From an uncultured Trueperaceae bacterium (GTDB taxonomy: Bacteria > Deinococcota > Deinococci > Deinococcales > Trueperaceae), in NCBI GenBank assembly GCA_937911855.1, contig CALDPK010000136.1, positions 1 through 11,736 of the forward strand: a stretch of 11,736 nucleotides of DNA, in the 5' to 3' direction. How positions within the stretch are numbered: the first letter of the stretch is position 1; each line of letters begins with the position of its first letter. Shown one piece after another: positions 1 to 5,991 of this stretch. Below the pieces are notes generated by a model. The model saw only the letters and a program-made list of their open reading frames with translations, searched no databases and was not told where the DNA came from. Both the position numbers and the translations under genes were made by a program.

Positions 1-190
1 GGCGCGGATCGGCGGCGGCGCCATCGCCCGGCTCGGCCTGCCAATAGACGCCGAGCGTATCGTCGCGCTCGATCGCAATCTTGCGGCGAAGCCGGTAGAG
101 GGACAGCCGCTTTGCCAGCTCGTCGGCCCGCTCCGCCTCGCAATCCAGCAGCAGCGCGCCGTCCGCGACGCGCCGCCGCGCAACCAACCG
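1..190 (-). pseudogene. ygfZ: YgfZ/CAF17-like folate-binding protein, internal fragment running off the left edge
   Basis: Read on the minus strand from about 190 down to the edge, one frame gives LVARRRVADGALLLDCEAE followed by ADELAKRLSLYRLRRKIAI and a DPR motif near the edge. This matches the middle of YgfZ/GcvT-like tRNA- and Fe-S-associated proteins, where the segment after the LTPQGK strand reads D-ALLLDC and then KRL-YRLR. Third-position GC is high in this frame, as expected for coding DNA. The N-terminal part, including the glycine-rich segment before it, is not found upstream in the same frame. A different frame looks coding above ~190, so the gene is broken or joined to unrelated sequence. 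The wording resembles alphaproteobacterial YgfZ (inference), unlike the rest of the window. The family call is fairly safe; its intactness beyond the edge cannot be judged. Confidence 0.55.
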
Positions 191-405
191 ATCGCGAAGT
201 AGATCAGCGCCGGGGCATAGCCGCGCGCCACGACCTCGTGGTCGCCGTTCCACGACTCGCCAAAGACCACGATCTCGCCTGTAAACAGCGTCCCGCCGTC
301 GAGGGCGGTGAGGTCGGCTGCCAGCTGGGAGGGGTCGTTGCGCAGGTGCGCATCGATGTCGTCGGGGTGCGGATCGGTCGGCGGCGAACACCGGAGATCA
401 CGCAT
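190..405 (-). other. unrecognised coding-like stretch, probably a gene fragment
   Basis: From an ATG at 405 the minus strand stays open to the window edge (135 codons). Only the first ~70 codons have normal codon usage, with high third-position GC; they contain the phrase DGGTLFTGEIVVFGESWNGD and then a hydrophobic patch near APALIYFAIGW. After ~190 the coding signal moves to another frame, where the YgfZ fragment begins. I do not recognise the protein. No good Shine-Dalgarno precedes the ATG, and the hisA fragment on the other strand begins at about the same place. It is best read as part of a gene joined at both ends to unrelated pieces, either an assembly chimera or a rearranged region. 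Confidence 0.35.
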
Positions 406-527
406 CTTCAGGGGGTGGGGTGATGGCGCTGGGTCGGGCTTTCTCGGTGGCGGTGCGCGGCCTGGACGGCGCCATCGTGGGGCGCGCGCTGTACGAAGGG
501 AAGATCACGTATCCCAGAGTTGCCTGA
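402..527 (+). pseudogene. hisA: HisA C-terminal fragment (phosphoribosyl isomerase, histidine pathway)
   Basis: One plus frame reads ASSGGGVMALGRAFSVAVRG then LDGAIVGRALYEGKI and ends at TGA 525-527. The SGG phosphate-binding turn followed about 15 residues later by the DGAIVGRALYEGK strand and loop is the signature of the last beta/alpha units of the HisA (ProFAR isomerase) barrel. Only about 40 of some 240 residues are present; nothing like HisA is seen upstream of ~400 in any plus frame. The 3' end overlaps the beginning of mutM by about 17 nt, as expected for neighbouring genes in one operon, so this piece is probably native and the break lies near 400. The first ATG in frame (423) is internal and probably not a real start. 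Confidence 0.5.
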
Positions 528-1377
528 GGTCGAGACCGTCCGGCGCGAACTCGCGCCGTGGCTGGCCGGCCGCACCGTCCTGGACGCCAGGCTCGCGGCC
601 GCCGAGGCTGGACCGAAATACCGTTCGCTTGACCGGCTGGCCGGCCAGGACATCGTCGAGGTCACGCGCCGCGGCAAGTTCCTGGTGCTGCCGCTCGAGC
701 GCGCCGGCGAGCGCCTGGACGACCTGGTGATCCATCTGGGCATGACGGGCGTGATCAGCGCCACGCCACCCGCCCGCCCGCAGCACCTGCGGGTGCAGCT
801 GCAGCTCTCACCCGGCGGCAAGGCACCGGTCATCCTGGGCCAGCCTGAACCCGACGCAGGCAGCCTGTACTTCACGGACATCCGCCGCTTCGGCCGCTTC
901 CTGGTGACGCCGGCAGGTGACTACCGCGAGCTGCCCACGCTGCACGCCATGGGACCCGAACCGCTCGGTGCCGGGTTCACGGTCGACGGCTTCGCAGCGG
1001 CACTGGCGCGCTCAGCAGTGGCGATCAAGACCTACCTGCTCAGCCAGAAACCGGTGGCCGGCCTCGGCAACATTTATGTCGACGAGGCATTATGGCGGGC
1101 CAGGCTGCACCCGCTGCTGCCCTCGGCTGAAGTCCCTGCGGAGCGGCTGCCTGACCTGCACCGCGCCATCCGCGACGTGCTGACAGAAAGCATCGAAGCT
1201 GAAGGCACCACCCTCAGCGATTACCGGACAGTCAAGGGTTCGGGCGGGGCTTTCGGTGCGCGGCTGCAGGCTTACGGCCGGGCGGGCCAAGCGTGCCTGC
1301 GCTGCGGCAGCACCATGGAACGGATCGTCATCGGCGGACGCAGCACCCATTACTGCCCGAACTGCCAGGTGCAGTAA
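511..1377 (+). CDS. mutM: formamidopyrimidine-DNA glycosylase (MutM/Fpg) with a non-canonical start
   Basis: A bifunctional DNA glycosylase/AP lyase that removes 8-oxoguanine and ring-opened purines. The whole family pattern is present: PELPEVETV at the N-terminus (Pro as nucleophile, Glu next to it), a lysine in RRGKFL at about residue 55, VIHLGMTG, RRFGRF, LLSQKPVAGLGNIY, an H2TH region, and a C-terminal zinc finger (C-x2-C-x16-C-x2-C) with the DNA-contacting GRSTHYCPNC hairpin. Length (about 287 residues) is normal. The codon before the conserved Pro is ATC (511-513), not ATG. A conventional caller would start at TTG 520, which still yields Met-Pro-Glu but drops three residues before the first helix. 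AAGGGAAG at 496-503 could serve as ribosome site. It overlaps a hisA fragment and lies 28 bp before an AlkD-like gene. The wording (PKYR, LPTLHAMGPEPL) resembles Deinococcus Fpg. Confidence 0.95.
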   Translation: MPELPEVETVRRELAPWLAGRTVLDARLAAAEAGPKYRSLDRLAGQDIVEVTRRGKFLVLPLERAGERLDDLVIHLGMTGVISATPPARPQHLRVQLQLSPGGKAPVILGQPEPDAGSLYFTDIRRFGRFLVTPAGDYRELPTLHAMGPEPLGAGFTVDGFAAALARSAVAIKTYLLSQKPVAGLGNIYVDEALWRARLHPLLPSAEVPAERLPDLHRAIRDVLTESIEAEGTTLSDYRTVKGSGGAFGARLQAYGRAGQACLRCGSTMERIVIGGRSTHYCPNCQVQ

Positions 1378-1405
1378 AGTAGCGGCACTTTTGAAGGAGG
1401 CGAAC

Positions 1406-2068
1406 GTGGAACTGACCGAAGTCATGAGCGAACTGAAACTGCTCGAGGATGAGAAGATCCGCGCCGTCAACCTGCGCCGCGGTGATGATCATGCTGTCAA
1501 CTTGACCAAACTGCGGGCGCTCGCCAAGGAACTGACACAGCAGCCGAAGCTGGCCATGGAGCTGTGGCGCACGGGGGATACCGCCGCCAGGCTGCTGGCA
1601 CTGCTGATCAGCCGGCCGAAGGATTACTCGCGCGAGCAGCTCGACACCATGCTGCGGGAAGCCCACGCCCCGAAGGTGCAGGACTGGCTGATCAACTACA
1701 TCGTTCAGAAAAGCAAGCACGCTGAGGAGCTGCGCGTGGCGTGGTTCACGGACCCGGACCCGCGTATCACAGCCGGCGCCTGGGCGCTTACATTCACGCG
1801 CATCGCGAAATCCCCTGAAGGCCTCGACCTGAGCGGCCTGCTGGACATCATCGAAACCGAGATGAAGGACGCGCCCGAGAAGCTCCAGTGGCAGATGAAT
1901 AACTGCCTGGCGAACATAGGCATCCATCACCCTGATCTGCGCGCCCGCGCCCTGGCCATCGGCGAGAACCTGGAAGTGCTGAAGGACTACCCGACGCCGC
2001 CGAACTGCACCTCGCCCTACGCGCCCATATGGATTAACGAGATGGTCGCCAGGCAGGAGCGCGCCTGA
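1406..2068 (+). CDS. DNA alkylation repair protein, AlkD-like HEAT-repeat family
   Basis: 220 residues from GTG 1406, chosen because AAGGAGG (1394-1400) lies 5 nt upstream; the frame is open further back into mutM but that part is mutM coding. The protein is helical throughout and carries phrases typical of the bacterial DNA alkylation repair enzyme family (PF08713/COG4912): AKELTQQPKLAMELW, TGDTAARLLALLIS, LANIGIHHPDLRARALAIGE and CTSPYAPIWINEMV. Members related to AlkD use ALK/HEAT repeats to bind DNA and release 3- and 7-methylpurines; whether this subgroup has glycosylase activity is not shown by sequence alone. It follows mutM by 28 bp and overlaps the next start by one base (TGATG), so it is probably co-transcribed with both, forming a small base-damage module. 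Confidence 0.85.
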   Translation: MELTEVMSELKLLEDEKIRAVNLRRGDDHAVNLTKLRALAKELTQQPKLAMELWRTGDTAARLLALLISRPKDYSREQLDTMLREAHAPKVQDWLINYIVQKSKHAEELRVAWFTDPDPRITAGAWALTFTRIAKSPEGLDLSGLLDIIETEMKDAPEKLQWQMNNCLANIGIHHPDLRARALAIGENLEVLKDYPTPPNCTSPYAPIWINEMVARQERA

Positions 2069-2484
2069 TGCACACGACCGCGATTCAGGTCCGCTTCGGC
2101 GACACCGACGCCCTGGGGCACGTGAACAACGCCGTGTTCGCGACGTACGCCGAGACTGCCCGCATAGAGTTCTTCCGCAACGCAGCCGGCATGTACGCGG
2201 AGCCCGGTGAAACGGGCGGTTTCATCCTGGCACGCCTGGCCATCGACTTCCGCTCGCAGGTACTCCTGGGGCAGAAAGTCGAAGTCGTGACCAGCATCGT
2301 CCGCATGGGCAGCACCAGCCTGACCATGCAGCAGCAGATAATGGCCGACGGGGTGCTGGCCGCCGACGTTGAAGCCGTGGCCGTCAGTTTCGATTACGAA
2401 CGGCAGCGGCCGGTGCGGATACCCGCGAAGCTGCGTGAGCTGGCTGAAGGGTTGATGGCTGAGCCAAAAGCTACGCTCAGGTAG
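2068..2484 (+). CDS. acyl-CoA thioesterase, 4HBT/YbgC hotdog family
   Basis: 138 residues, the usual size of a single hotdog domain. The N-terminus has the family active-site pattern VRFGDTDALGHVNNAVF, where Asp14 corresponds to the catalytic Asp of 4-hydroxybenzoyl-CoA thioesterase, followed by the long central helix (YAETARIEFFRN) and the strands of the fold. It should hydrolyse an acyl-CoA or aryl-CoA thioester in the cytoplasm; the substrate cannot be told. Its ATG overlaps the stop of the alkylation repair gene (TGATG), with AGGAG at 2055-2059 eight nt upstream, so translation is probably coupled. A short GGGC-gct-GCCC hairpin follows the stop, then the convergent antitoxin gene. Confidence 0.88.
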   Translation: MHTTAIQVRFGDTDALGHVNNAVFATYAETARIEFFRNAAGMYAEPGETGGFILARLAIDFRSQVLLGQKVEVVTSIVRMGSTSLTMQQQIMADGVLAADVEAVAVSFDYERQRPVRIPAKLRELAEGLMAEPKATLR

Positions 2485-2508
2485 AAGGGCGCTGCCCGGT
2501 TCAGTTTG

Positions 2509-2823
2509 TCAGGCCACCTGGACCCGCTTGTCGCCAATCACATACTCTACTGTCAACCCACCGCCCACTGCTTCAAGATAACGGCGGATCGTGCCGATTT
2601 TCGCGCTGTCGAGGTCACCACTCTCAATCTTGGAGACCTGCCGCTGCCCAACACCTATCCGTTCAGCCAGCTGGGCCTGCGTAAGGCCGGCCTCTTCGCG
2701 CAGCTCACGTAAGCGGTATGCACGTATCTCGGTAAGCATCTGCTTCTTGTGAGCTTCGATCTGTGCACGCTCTGCGTCGCCTACAGGGTGTTTGGCCAAA
2801 TACTCTTCGTAACTCAGTGCCAT
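2509..2823 (-). CDS. XRE-family antitoxin (HigA-like)
   Basis: 104 residues from ATG 2823 (MALSYEEYL); an in-frame GTG at 2832 overlaps the toxin stop and would add three residues. The first ~40 residues are a charged helix, followed by a helix-turn-helix of the Cro/C1 type: LREEAGLTQAQLAERIGVGQ then RQVSKIESGDL, and a short C-terminal strand region (LTVEYVIGDKRV). This is the DNA-binding antitoxin of a HigBA/RelBE-like pair; it should neutralise the toxin by binding it and repress the shared promoter. Toxin-first order and immediate adjacency are typical of higBA. Codons are less GC-rich than in the flanking housekeeping genes, in keeping with a mobile cassette (inference). Confidence 0.88.
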   Translation of the reverse strand: MALSYEEYLAKHPVGDAERAQIEAHKKQMLTEIRAYRLRELREEAGLTQAQLAERIGVGQRQVSKIESGDLDSAKIGTIRRYLEAVGGGLTVEYVIGDKRVQVA

Positions 2824-2828
2824 CCTTA

Positions 2829-3179
2829 TCACTCTCGATTCAGTCTGCTCAGGTGCTTGTCGAAAAGATTATCGGCCGCTGGGACGTTCACGGTGTACCA
2901 GCGGGACCAGTTCCGGGCCTTGTCGCCAGCTACGAGCATGATTGCTTGACGCCTCGGGTCGAATGCGAACAAGATTCGTAATTCGGAGCGCCCCGCGGAT
3001 CCTGGCCGGAGTTCTTTCATATTCCGATGCCTCGACGCAGTGACGGTGTCAACAAGCGGTCTGCCCAGGTGAGGCCCATGCTCCCTCAGCACCTCAATGG
3101 CGGCCATCACCTGCGTCCAGGAACTCTTGTCAAGTGCGTCGAGCCAGCTTTCAATCAGCTCTACGTCAATGCTCCACAC
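2829..3179 (-). CDS. RelE/HigB-type toxin (phage-derived Gp49-like family)
   Basis: 116 residues from GTG 3179. The protein has the RelE/ParE fold pattern of the Gp49-like group: an N-terminal helical pair (IESWLDALDKSSWTQVMAAI), GRPLVDTV, the basic KELRPGS segment, strands SELRILFAFD and AIMLVAGDKARNW, and a C-terminal helix region ending in LFDKHLSRLNRE. Toxins of this group generally cut mRNA on the ribosome; the basic and aromatic residues expected for that (Lys-Glu-Leu-Arg, Arg in ELRILF, Lys in GDKARNW) are present. The stop overlaps the possible GTG start of the antitoxin. A perfect TATAAT lies six nt before the start codon, predicting a leaderless mRNA. The gene looks intact. Confidence 0.88.
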   Translation of the reverse strand: MWSIDVELIESWLDALDKSSWTQVMAAIEVLREHGPHLGRPLVDTVTASRHRNMKELRPGSAGRSELRILFAFDPRRQAIMLVAGDKARNWSRWYTVNVPAADNLFDKHLSRLNRE

Positions 3180-3185
3180 GTGCTA

Positions 3186-3191
3186 ATTATA
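3186..3191 (-). promoter_or_regulatory. -10 box of the toxin-antitoxin operon, leaderless arrangement
   Basis: On the minus strand TATAAT (3191-3186) is followed by TAGCAC and then the GTG start of the toxin at 3179. With the usual 6-8 nt from -10 to the transcription start, the mRNA would begin at or within a base or two of the start codon. No Shine-Dalgarno fits in this space. No clear -35 (TTGACA) is seen 16-18 bp upstream. Confidence 0.6.
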
Positions 3192-3218
3192 GACCATGCA
3201 GGGTCTGGGCGGAAGGGC

Positions 3219-3224
3219 TATCCT
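3219..3224 (+). promoter_or_regulatory. candidate -10 box of the isoaspartyl peptidase gene, leaderless arrangement
   Basis: TATCCT fits the TANNNT form and is followed by five bases (GAGTT) and the ATG at 3230. As with the divergent toxin promoter 30 bp away, there is no room for a ribosome binding site, so a leaderless transcript is the simplest reading. A -35 element is not obvious. Confidence 0.4.
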
Positions 3225-3229
3225 GAGTT

Positions 3230-4144
3230 ATGTCCATTTTAGTGATTCACGGCGGAGCCGGAACTATCTCTGATCAAAACCAGGCAGCGTACGAAGCTGG
3301 CCTGAAGGCCGCGCTCGAGGCGGGGTGGGCTGCATTTTCCGGTGCTGAAGATTTGCCTGCGCTGGCCGCCGTCCTGGCTGCTGTAACCAGCATGGAATCC
3401 AACGCCGAGGCGTTCAACGCCGGCGTCGGCGGCTCGCTCACCCGTGACGGAAAAGCTGAACTTGATGCCTGCGTGATGGTGTCAGGAGCTTCTGCCGGCG
3501 CGCGGGCCGGTGCCGTAGCAGGTGTTACCAACACGGCGAATCCCGTTCTGCTGGCCGATCTGGTCCGGCGTGGCACGCCGCACGTGCTGATGATCGGCCC
3601 TGGCGCTGAGGCGCTCGTGCACGAACCAGTCGCCAACGAATCGTTGATCACCGCCAAAAGTAGGTCGTCCCTGGAGCGCTGGCTCGCTGCCAACACAGGT
3701 GACCCGGAGGTCTCGATGGGCGGATCCAATACTGTCGGCGCGGTAGCGCTTGATGATGAGGGCAACCTGGCCGCGGCGACCAGCACCGGCGGCGTCACCG
3801 GCCAGTGGAGCGGCCGGGTCGGAGACGCGCCCCTCCCCGGTCTCGGAACCTACGCCGACGAGCGGATCGCGATCTCCTGCACCGGCAAGGGCGAAGCGTT
3901 CATCGAAGCGGCCGTTGCTGGGCGGCTGGCCGCCAAGCTGGAATCCGGCGTCGAGCTCGAGGCGGCTGTCGGGCAGGTCCTTGGTGACGTGAAGCGCATG
4001 GGCGGGGATGGTGGCCTTATCGCGGTGACCGCAGATGGGCGCGTGGCAGTCGGTTTCAACTCGCCGCACATGTCTTACGGGGTGGCGAACGAGCAGTCAC
4101 GCAGGTCGGAAGTGGCGCGGACACCGTTCCTGAAAGTGGAGTAA
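3230..4144 (+). CDS. iaaA: isoaspartyl peptidase / L-asparaginase, Ntn-hydrolase (plant type)
   Basis: 304 residues. It should be made as a proenzyme that cleaves itself before Thr168 to give alpha and beta chains, then hydrolyses isoaspartyl dipeptides (clearing damaged proteins) and L-asparagine. Visible family motifs are the N-terminal VIHGGAGT, GVGGSLTRDGKAELDA, MGGSNTVGAVALDDEGN with the nucleophile Thr168 in NTVGAV, ATSTGG, GRVGDAPLPGLGTYAD and the CTGKGE loop. Length is normal for the family. The ATG at 3230 starts the first strand directly and fits the family N-terminus. It is divergent from the toxin-antitoxin pair (50 bp) and convergent with the cyclo-ligase gene (14 bp), so it is probably monocistronic. 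Confidence 0.93.
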   Translation: MSILVIHGGAGTISDQNQAAYEAGLKAALEAGWAAFSGAEDLPALAAVLAAVTSMESNAEAFNAGVGGSLTRDGKAELDACVMVSGASAGARAGAVAGVTNTANPVLLADLVRRGTPHVLMIGPGAEALVHEPVANESLITAKSRSSLERWLAANTGDPEVSMGGSNTVGAVALDDEGNLAAATSTGGVTGQWSGRVGDAPLPGLGTYADERIAISCTGKGEAFIEAAVAGRLAAKLESGVELEAAVGQVLGDVKRMGGDGGLIAVTADGRVAVGFNSPHMSYGVANEQSRRSEVARTPFLKVE

Positions 4145-4158
4145 TTCTCAGCGAAACG

Positions 4159-4722
4159 CTACGAACTGCAGTTTATGAGCGAACGCTCCGTCAGCAGATG
4201 CGTCATCCGCACATCGTGAGCCAGCATGGGCACGGAATCCAGCACCAGCTCGCTGTGCACGAGCCCCACAACCGGCACCGAGGGCCGGAGCCGGACCAGC
4301 AGCCGGTCGTAGTATCCCGCGCCGTGGCCAAGCCTGCCGCCCGAACGGTCGAATGCCAGGCCGGGGGCAAGGACGAGTCCGATGGCTTGCGGTGAAACCT
4401 CGCGCGTTTCCTTGACCGGCTGCATGAAACCGAACGGATGCCGCTCCAGGGCAGTTGAATCGTCAAACACGTGCAGGGTCAGTGCCCGGCTGTCGGCGGG
4501 CGTCCGGGTCACAGCTAGCGGGTTGCGGGTGAACTGTCCGACGCCGAGTGGGTCGGGTTCGAGCGCCAGCGGCAGATAAACGAGAACCGGAGCGCCCGGT
4601 TCCAGCCCGTCGAGCAGCGGTTGCAGGGCAGGCCAGGCCGGCGTGAAGTCCGGCAGGCTTCGCCGAACCTGACGCGCATGGGCCCGCAGTTCATTTTTGA
4701 GTTCGTCGACGTCGCTCGTCAT
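4159..4722 (-). CDS. 5-formyltetrahydrofolate cyclo-ligase (methenyl-THF synthetase)
   Basis: 187 residues. It converts 5-formyl-THF to 5,10-methenyl-THF with ATP, returning stored folate to the one-carbon pool. The decisive motif is LAPGLAFDRSGGRLGHGAGY followed by YDRLL, with the glycine-rich turn that holds the nucleotide phosphates; VYLPLALEPDP in the N-terminal half and HDVRMTHLLTE near the end also match the family. A basic N-terminal helix (LKNELRAHARQVRRSLP) is typical. A TAGGCT box ends eight nt before the ATG, a possible near-leaderless promoter. It is divergent from the osmC-like gene (49 bp) and ends 14 bp from the convergent asparaginase gene. Confidence 0.9.
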   Translation of the reverse strand: MTSDVDELKNELRAHARQVRRSLPDFTPAWPALQPLLDGLEPGAPVLVYLPLALEPDPLGVGQFTRNPLAVTRTPADSRALTLHVFDDSTALERHPFGFMQPVKETREVSPQAIGLVLAPGLAFDRSGGRLGHGAGYYDRLLVRLRPSVPVVGLVHSELVLDSVPMLAHDVRMTHLLTERSLINCSS

Positions 4723-4771
4723 CTGCTGCCAGCCTAACCACCTTTAACGGTCCGGCCTGAGACAATGAGCC

Positions 4772-5215
4772 ATGGATAACACTCCGGTGAACACCGAACA
4801 GCCAGGCCCAGCTCCCACCACCACGACCGTGCATCACCTGGTCGACAAGCGTTTCGTAGGCGTGACGCCCGACAGCATGCGCGTCATGATGGACGGCGAG
4901 ACCGAAGCGCAGACCGGCATGCGGCCCATGCAGCTGCTGCTCAACGCGGTCGGCGCCTGCGCCGCCTACGACATCGTCGGCATGCTCAAGAAGCGCCGCC
5001 TGACCATCGAGGATTACCGCATCGAACTGCGCGGCGACCGCTTCAACGGCACCCCGGCGTACTTCACGCACGTTCACGCAGTGCACTACTTCCGGGTGCC
5101 TGGCCTGACGCAGGAGATCGCCGAGCGGTTCGTGGACCTGGGCATGAACCGTTACTGCTCGGTGGCGAGCAGCCTTAAGGCCAGCCTCTCGTTCGAAGTC
5201 GTTCTGGAGGAGTAA
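4772..5215 (+). CDS. OsmC/Ohr-superfamily protein, YhfA-like
   Basis: 147 residues. OsmC-fold proteins reduce organic hydroperoxides with a pair of cysteines; both are present, Cys63 in NAVGACAAYDIVGMLKKRR and Cys129 in NRYCSVASSL. The wording around both cysteines (C-AYD-V..LKK and YCSVA-SL) is that of the YhfA-like branch rather than Ohr or classical OsmC, so the substrate is less certain. A Pro/Thr-rich N-terminal tail of about 20 residues precedes the first strand and may be disordered. No good Shine-Dalgarno lies before the ATG. The gene is divergent from the cyclo-ligase and converges with the small acidic protein gene, leaving three bases between stops. Confidence 0.87.
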   Translation: MDNTPVNTEQPGPAPTTTTVHHLVDKRFVGVTPDSMRVMMDGETEAQTGMRPMQLLLNAVGACAAYDIVGMLKKRRLTIEDYRIELRGDRFNGTPAYFTHVHAVHYFRVPGLTQEIAERFVDLGMNRYCSVASSLKASLSFEVVLEE

Positions 5216-5218
5216 GGC

Positions 5219-5476
5219 TTAAGCTTCCAGCGGACCGGTCGGCCCGCCGATGTCGGGCCCGTCGTCGATGTCGCCGTTGGCGATCGCGAAGCCGGTCTGC
5301 AGGCCCATCAGGTACGACAGTTTAATTACGAACAGCAATGATTCGACGTCATCGTCGTCCATGAGCGACTGCATGTAGTCGCCTGTTCCTTCGGGCAGTT
5401 CAACGTTGTCTATCTGGTCGCGGTGCCGTTCCCGCATCGCGTCCAGGAAGGCGCGTATCTCGTCGAGGTCAGTCAT
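5219..5476 (-). CDS. small acidic conserved-looking protein of unknown function, co-transcribed with mgsA
   Basis: 85 residues, strongly acidic (runs such as SLMDDDDVESL and GDIDDGPDIGG). The N-terminal half looks helical (LDEIRAFLDAMRERHRDQID), the middle has a hydrophobic helix-like stretch (LLFVIKLSYLMGLQTGFA), and the tail is Gly/Pro/Asp-rich and probably disordered. I do not recognise the family. GAGAGGGAG overlapping the mgsA stop serves as its Shine-Dalgarno, and only 12 nt separate the two genes, so it is very likely translated from the mgsA message. Codon usage is like that of its neighbours. A partner or regulator of MgsA is possible but is only guilt by association. Confidence 0.75.
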   Translation of the reverse strand: MTDLDEIRAFLDAMRERHRDQIDNVELPEGTGDYMQSLMDDDDVESLLFVIKLSYLMGLQTGFAIANGDIDDGPDIGGPTGPLEA

Positions 5477-5488
5477 CCGGGCTCCCTC

Positions 5489-5890
5489 TCAGTCGCGGTC
5501 TGTTCCGGCGAGTTCTTCGAGCCATTCGATAACAGCCGTGGCGGTACCTTCGTTGGTGGCAAGCGGCACGTTGTGGACGTCGCAGATGCGCAGCAGCGCA
5601 GTGACGTCGGGCTCGTGCGGCTGGGCGGTCAGTGGGTCACGGAAGAAGATCACGGCCAGGATGCGGTCCTCGGCGATCATGGCGCCGACCTGAAGGTCGC
5701 CACCCTGCGGGCCGGACTGGACCAGCTCGACGATCAGGCCAAGCTCCTCGTGCAGGCGCGTGCCTGTCGTGCGCGTGGCGACCAGCGGGAAATGGCGCAG
5801 GGTGACCTGATGGCGCGCCACGAAATCGCTCAGTTCCTGCTTCCGTTCATCGTGGGCGATGAGGGCTACGTGCTTCTTCACTGACCACAT
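5489..5890 (-). CDS. mgsA: methylglyoxal synthase
   Basis: 133 residues. It converts dihydroxyacetone phosphate to methylglyoxal and phosphate, a bypass that relieves build-up of phosphorylated sugars. All key segments are present: VALIAHD near the N-terminus (His13), VATRTTGTRL (phosphate binding), SGPQGGDLQVGAMIAE with the catalytic Asp65, FFRDPLTAQPHEPDV with His92 and Asp95, and LATNEGTA. The usual HDPD reads HEPD here, a conservative change at the non-catalytic position. ATG 5890 is used; an in-frame GTG at 5881 gives the more typical MKKHVAL beginning and is a fair alternative. The next gene follows after 12 nt. It is divergent from the glutaryl-CoA dehydrogenase-like gene. Confidence 0.93.
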   Translation of the reverse strand: MWSVKKHVALIAHDERKQELSDFVARHQVTLRHFPLVATRTTGTRLHEELGLIVELVQSGPQGGDLQVGAMIAEDRILAVIFFRDPLTAQPHEPDVTALLRICDVHNVPLATNEGTATAVIEWLEELAGTDRD

Positions 5891-5895
5891 ACTGA

Positions 5896-5908
5896 CACGC
5901 CCGGCGTG
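5896..5908. promoter_or_regulatory. small inverted repeat between mgsA and the acyl-CoA dehydrogenase
   Basis: CACGC-CCG-GCGTG, a 5-bp perfect inverted repeat just upstream of mgsA in the ~100-bp divergent intergenic region. It could be an operator for either gene; such short GC-rich repeats also occur by chance. Further right, TACGAT (5941-5946) is a possible -10 box for the dehydrogenase, without a clear -35. Confidence 0.2.
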
Positions 5909-5991
5909 CCGTCCAAGTGTCTGGGCTCCCCTTCAGCGGTTACGATACGGCCTAGCTACAACGTGCCGGAATGACCGGACTAGGAGAGAGA

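Noticed and set aside
1256..1405. N-terminal extension of the alkylation repair frame back into mutM
   Set aside because: This stretch is the mutM zinc-finger coding region in another frame; the strong AAGGAGG and GTG at 1406 mark the real start.
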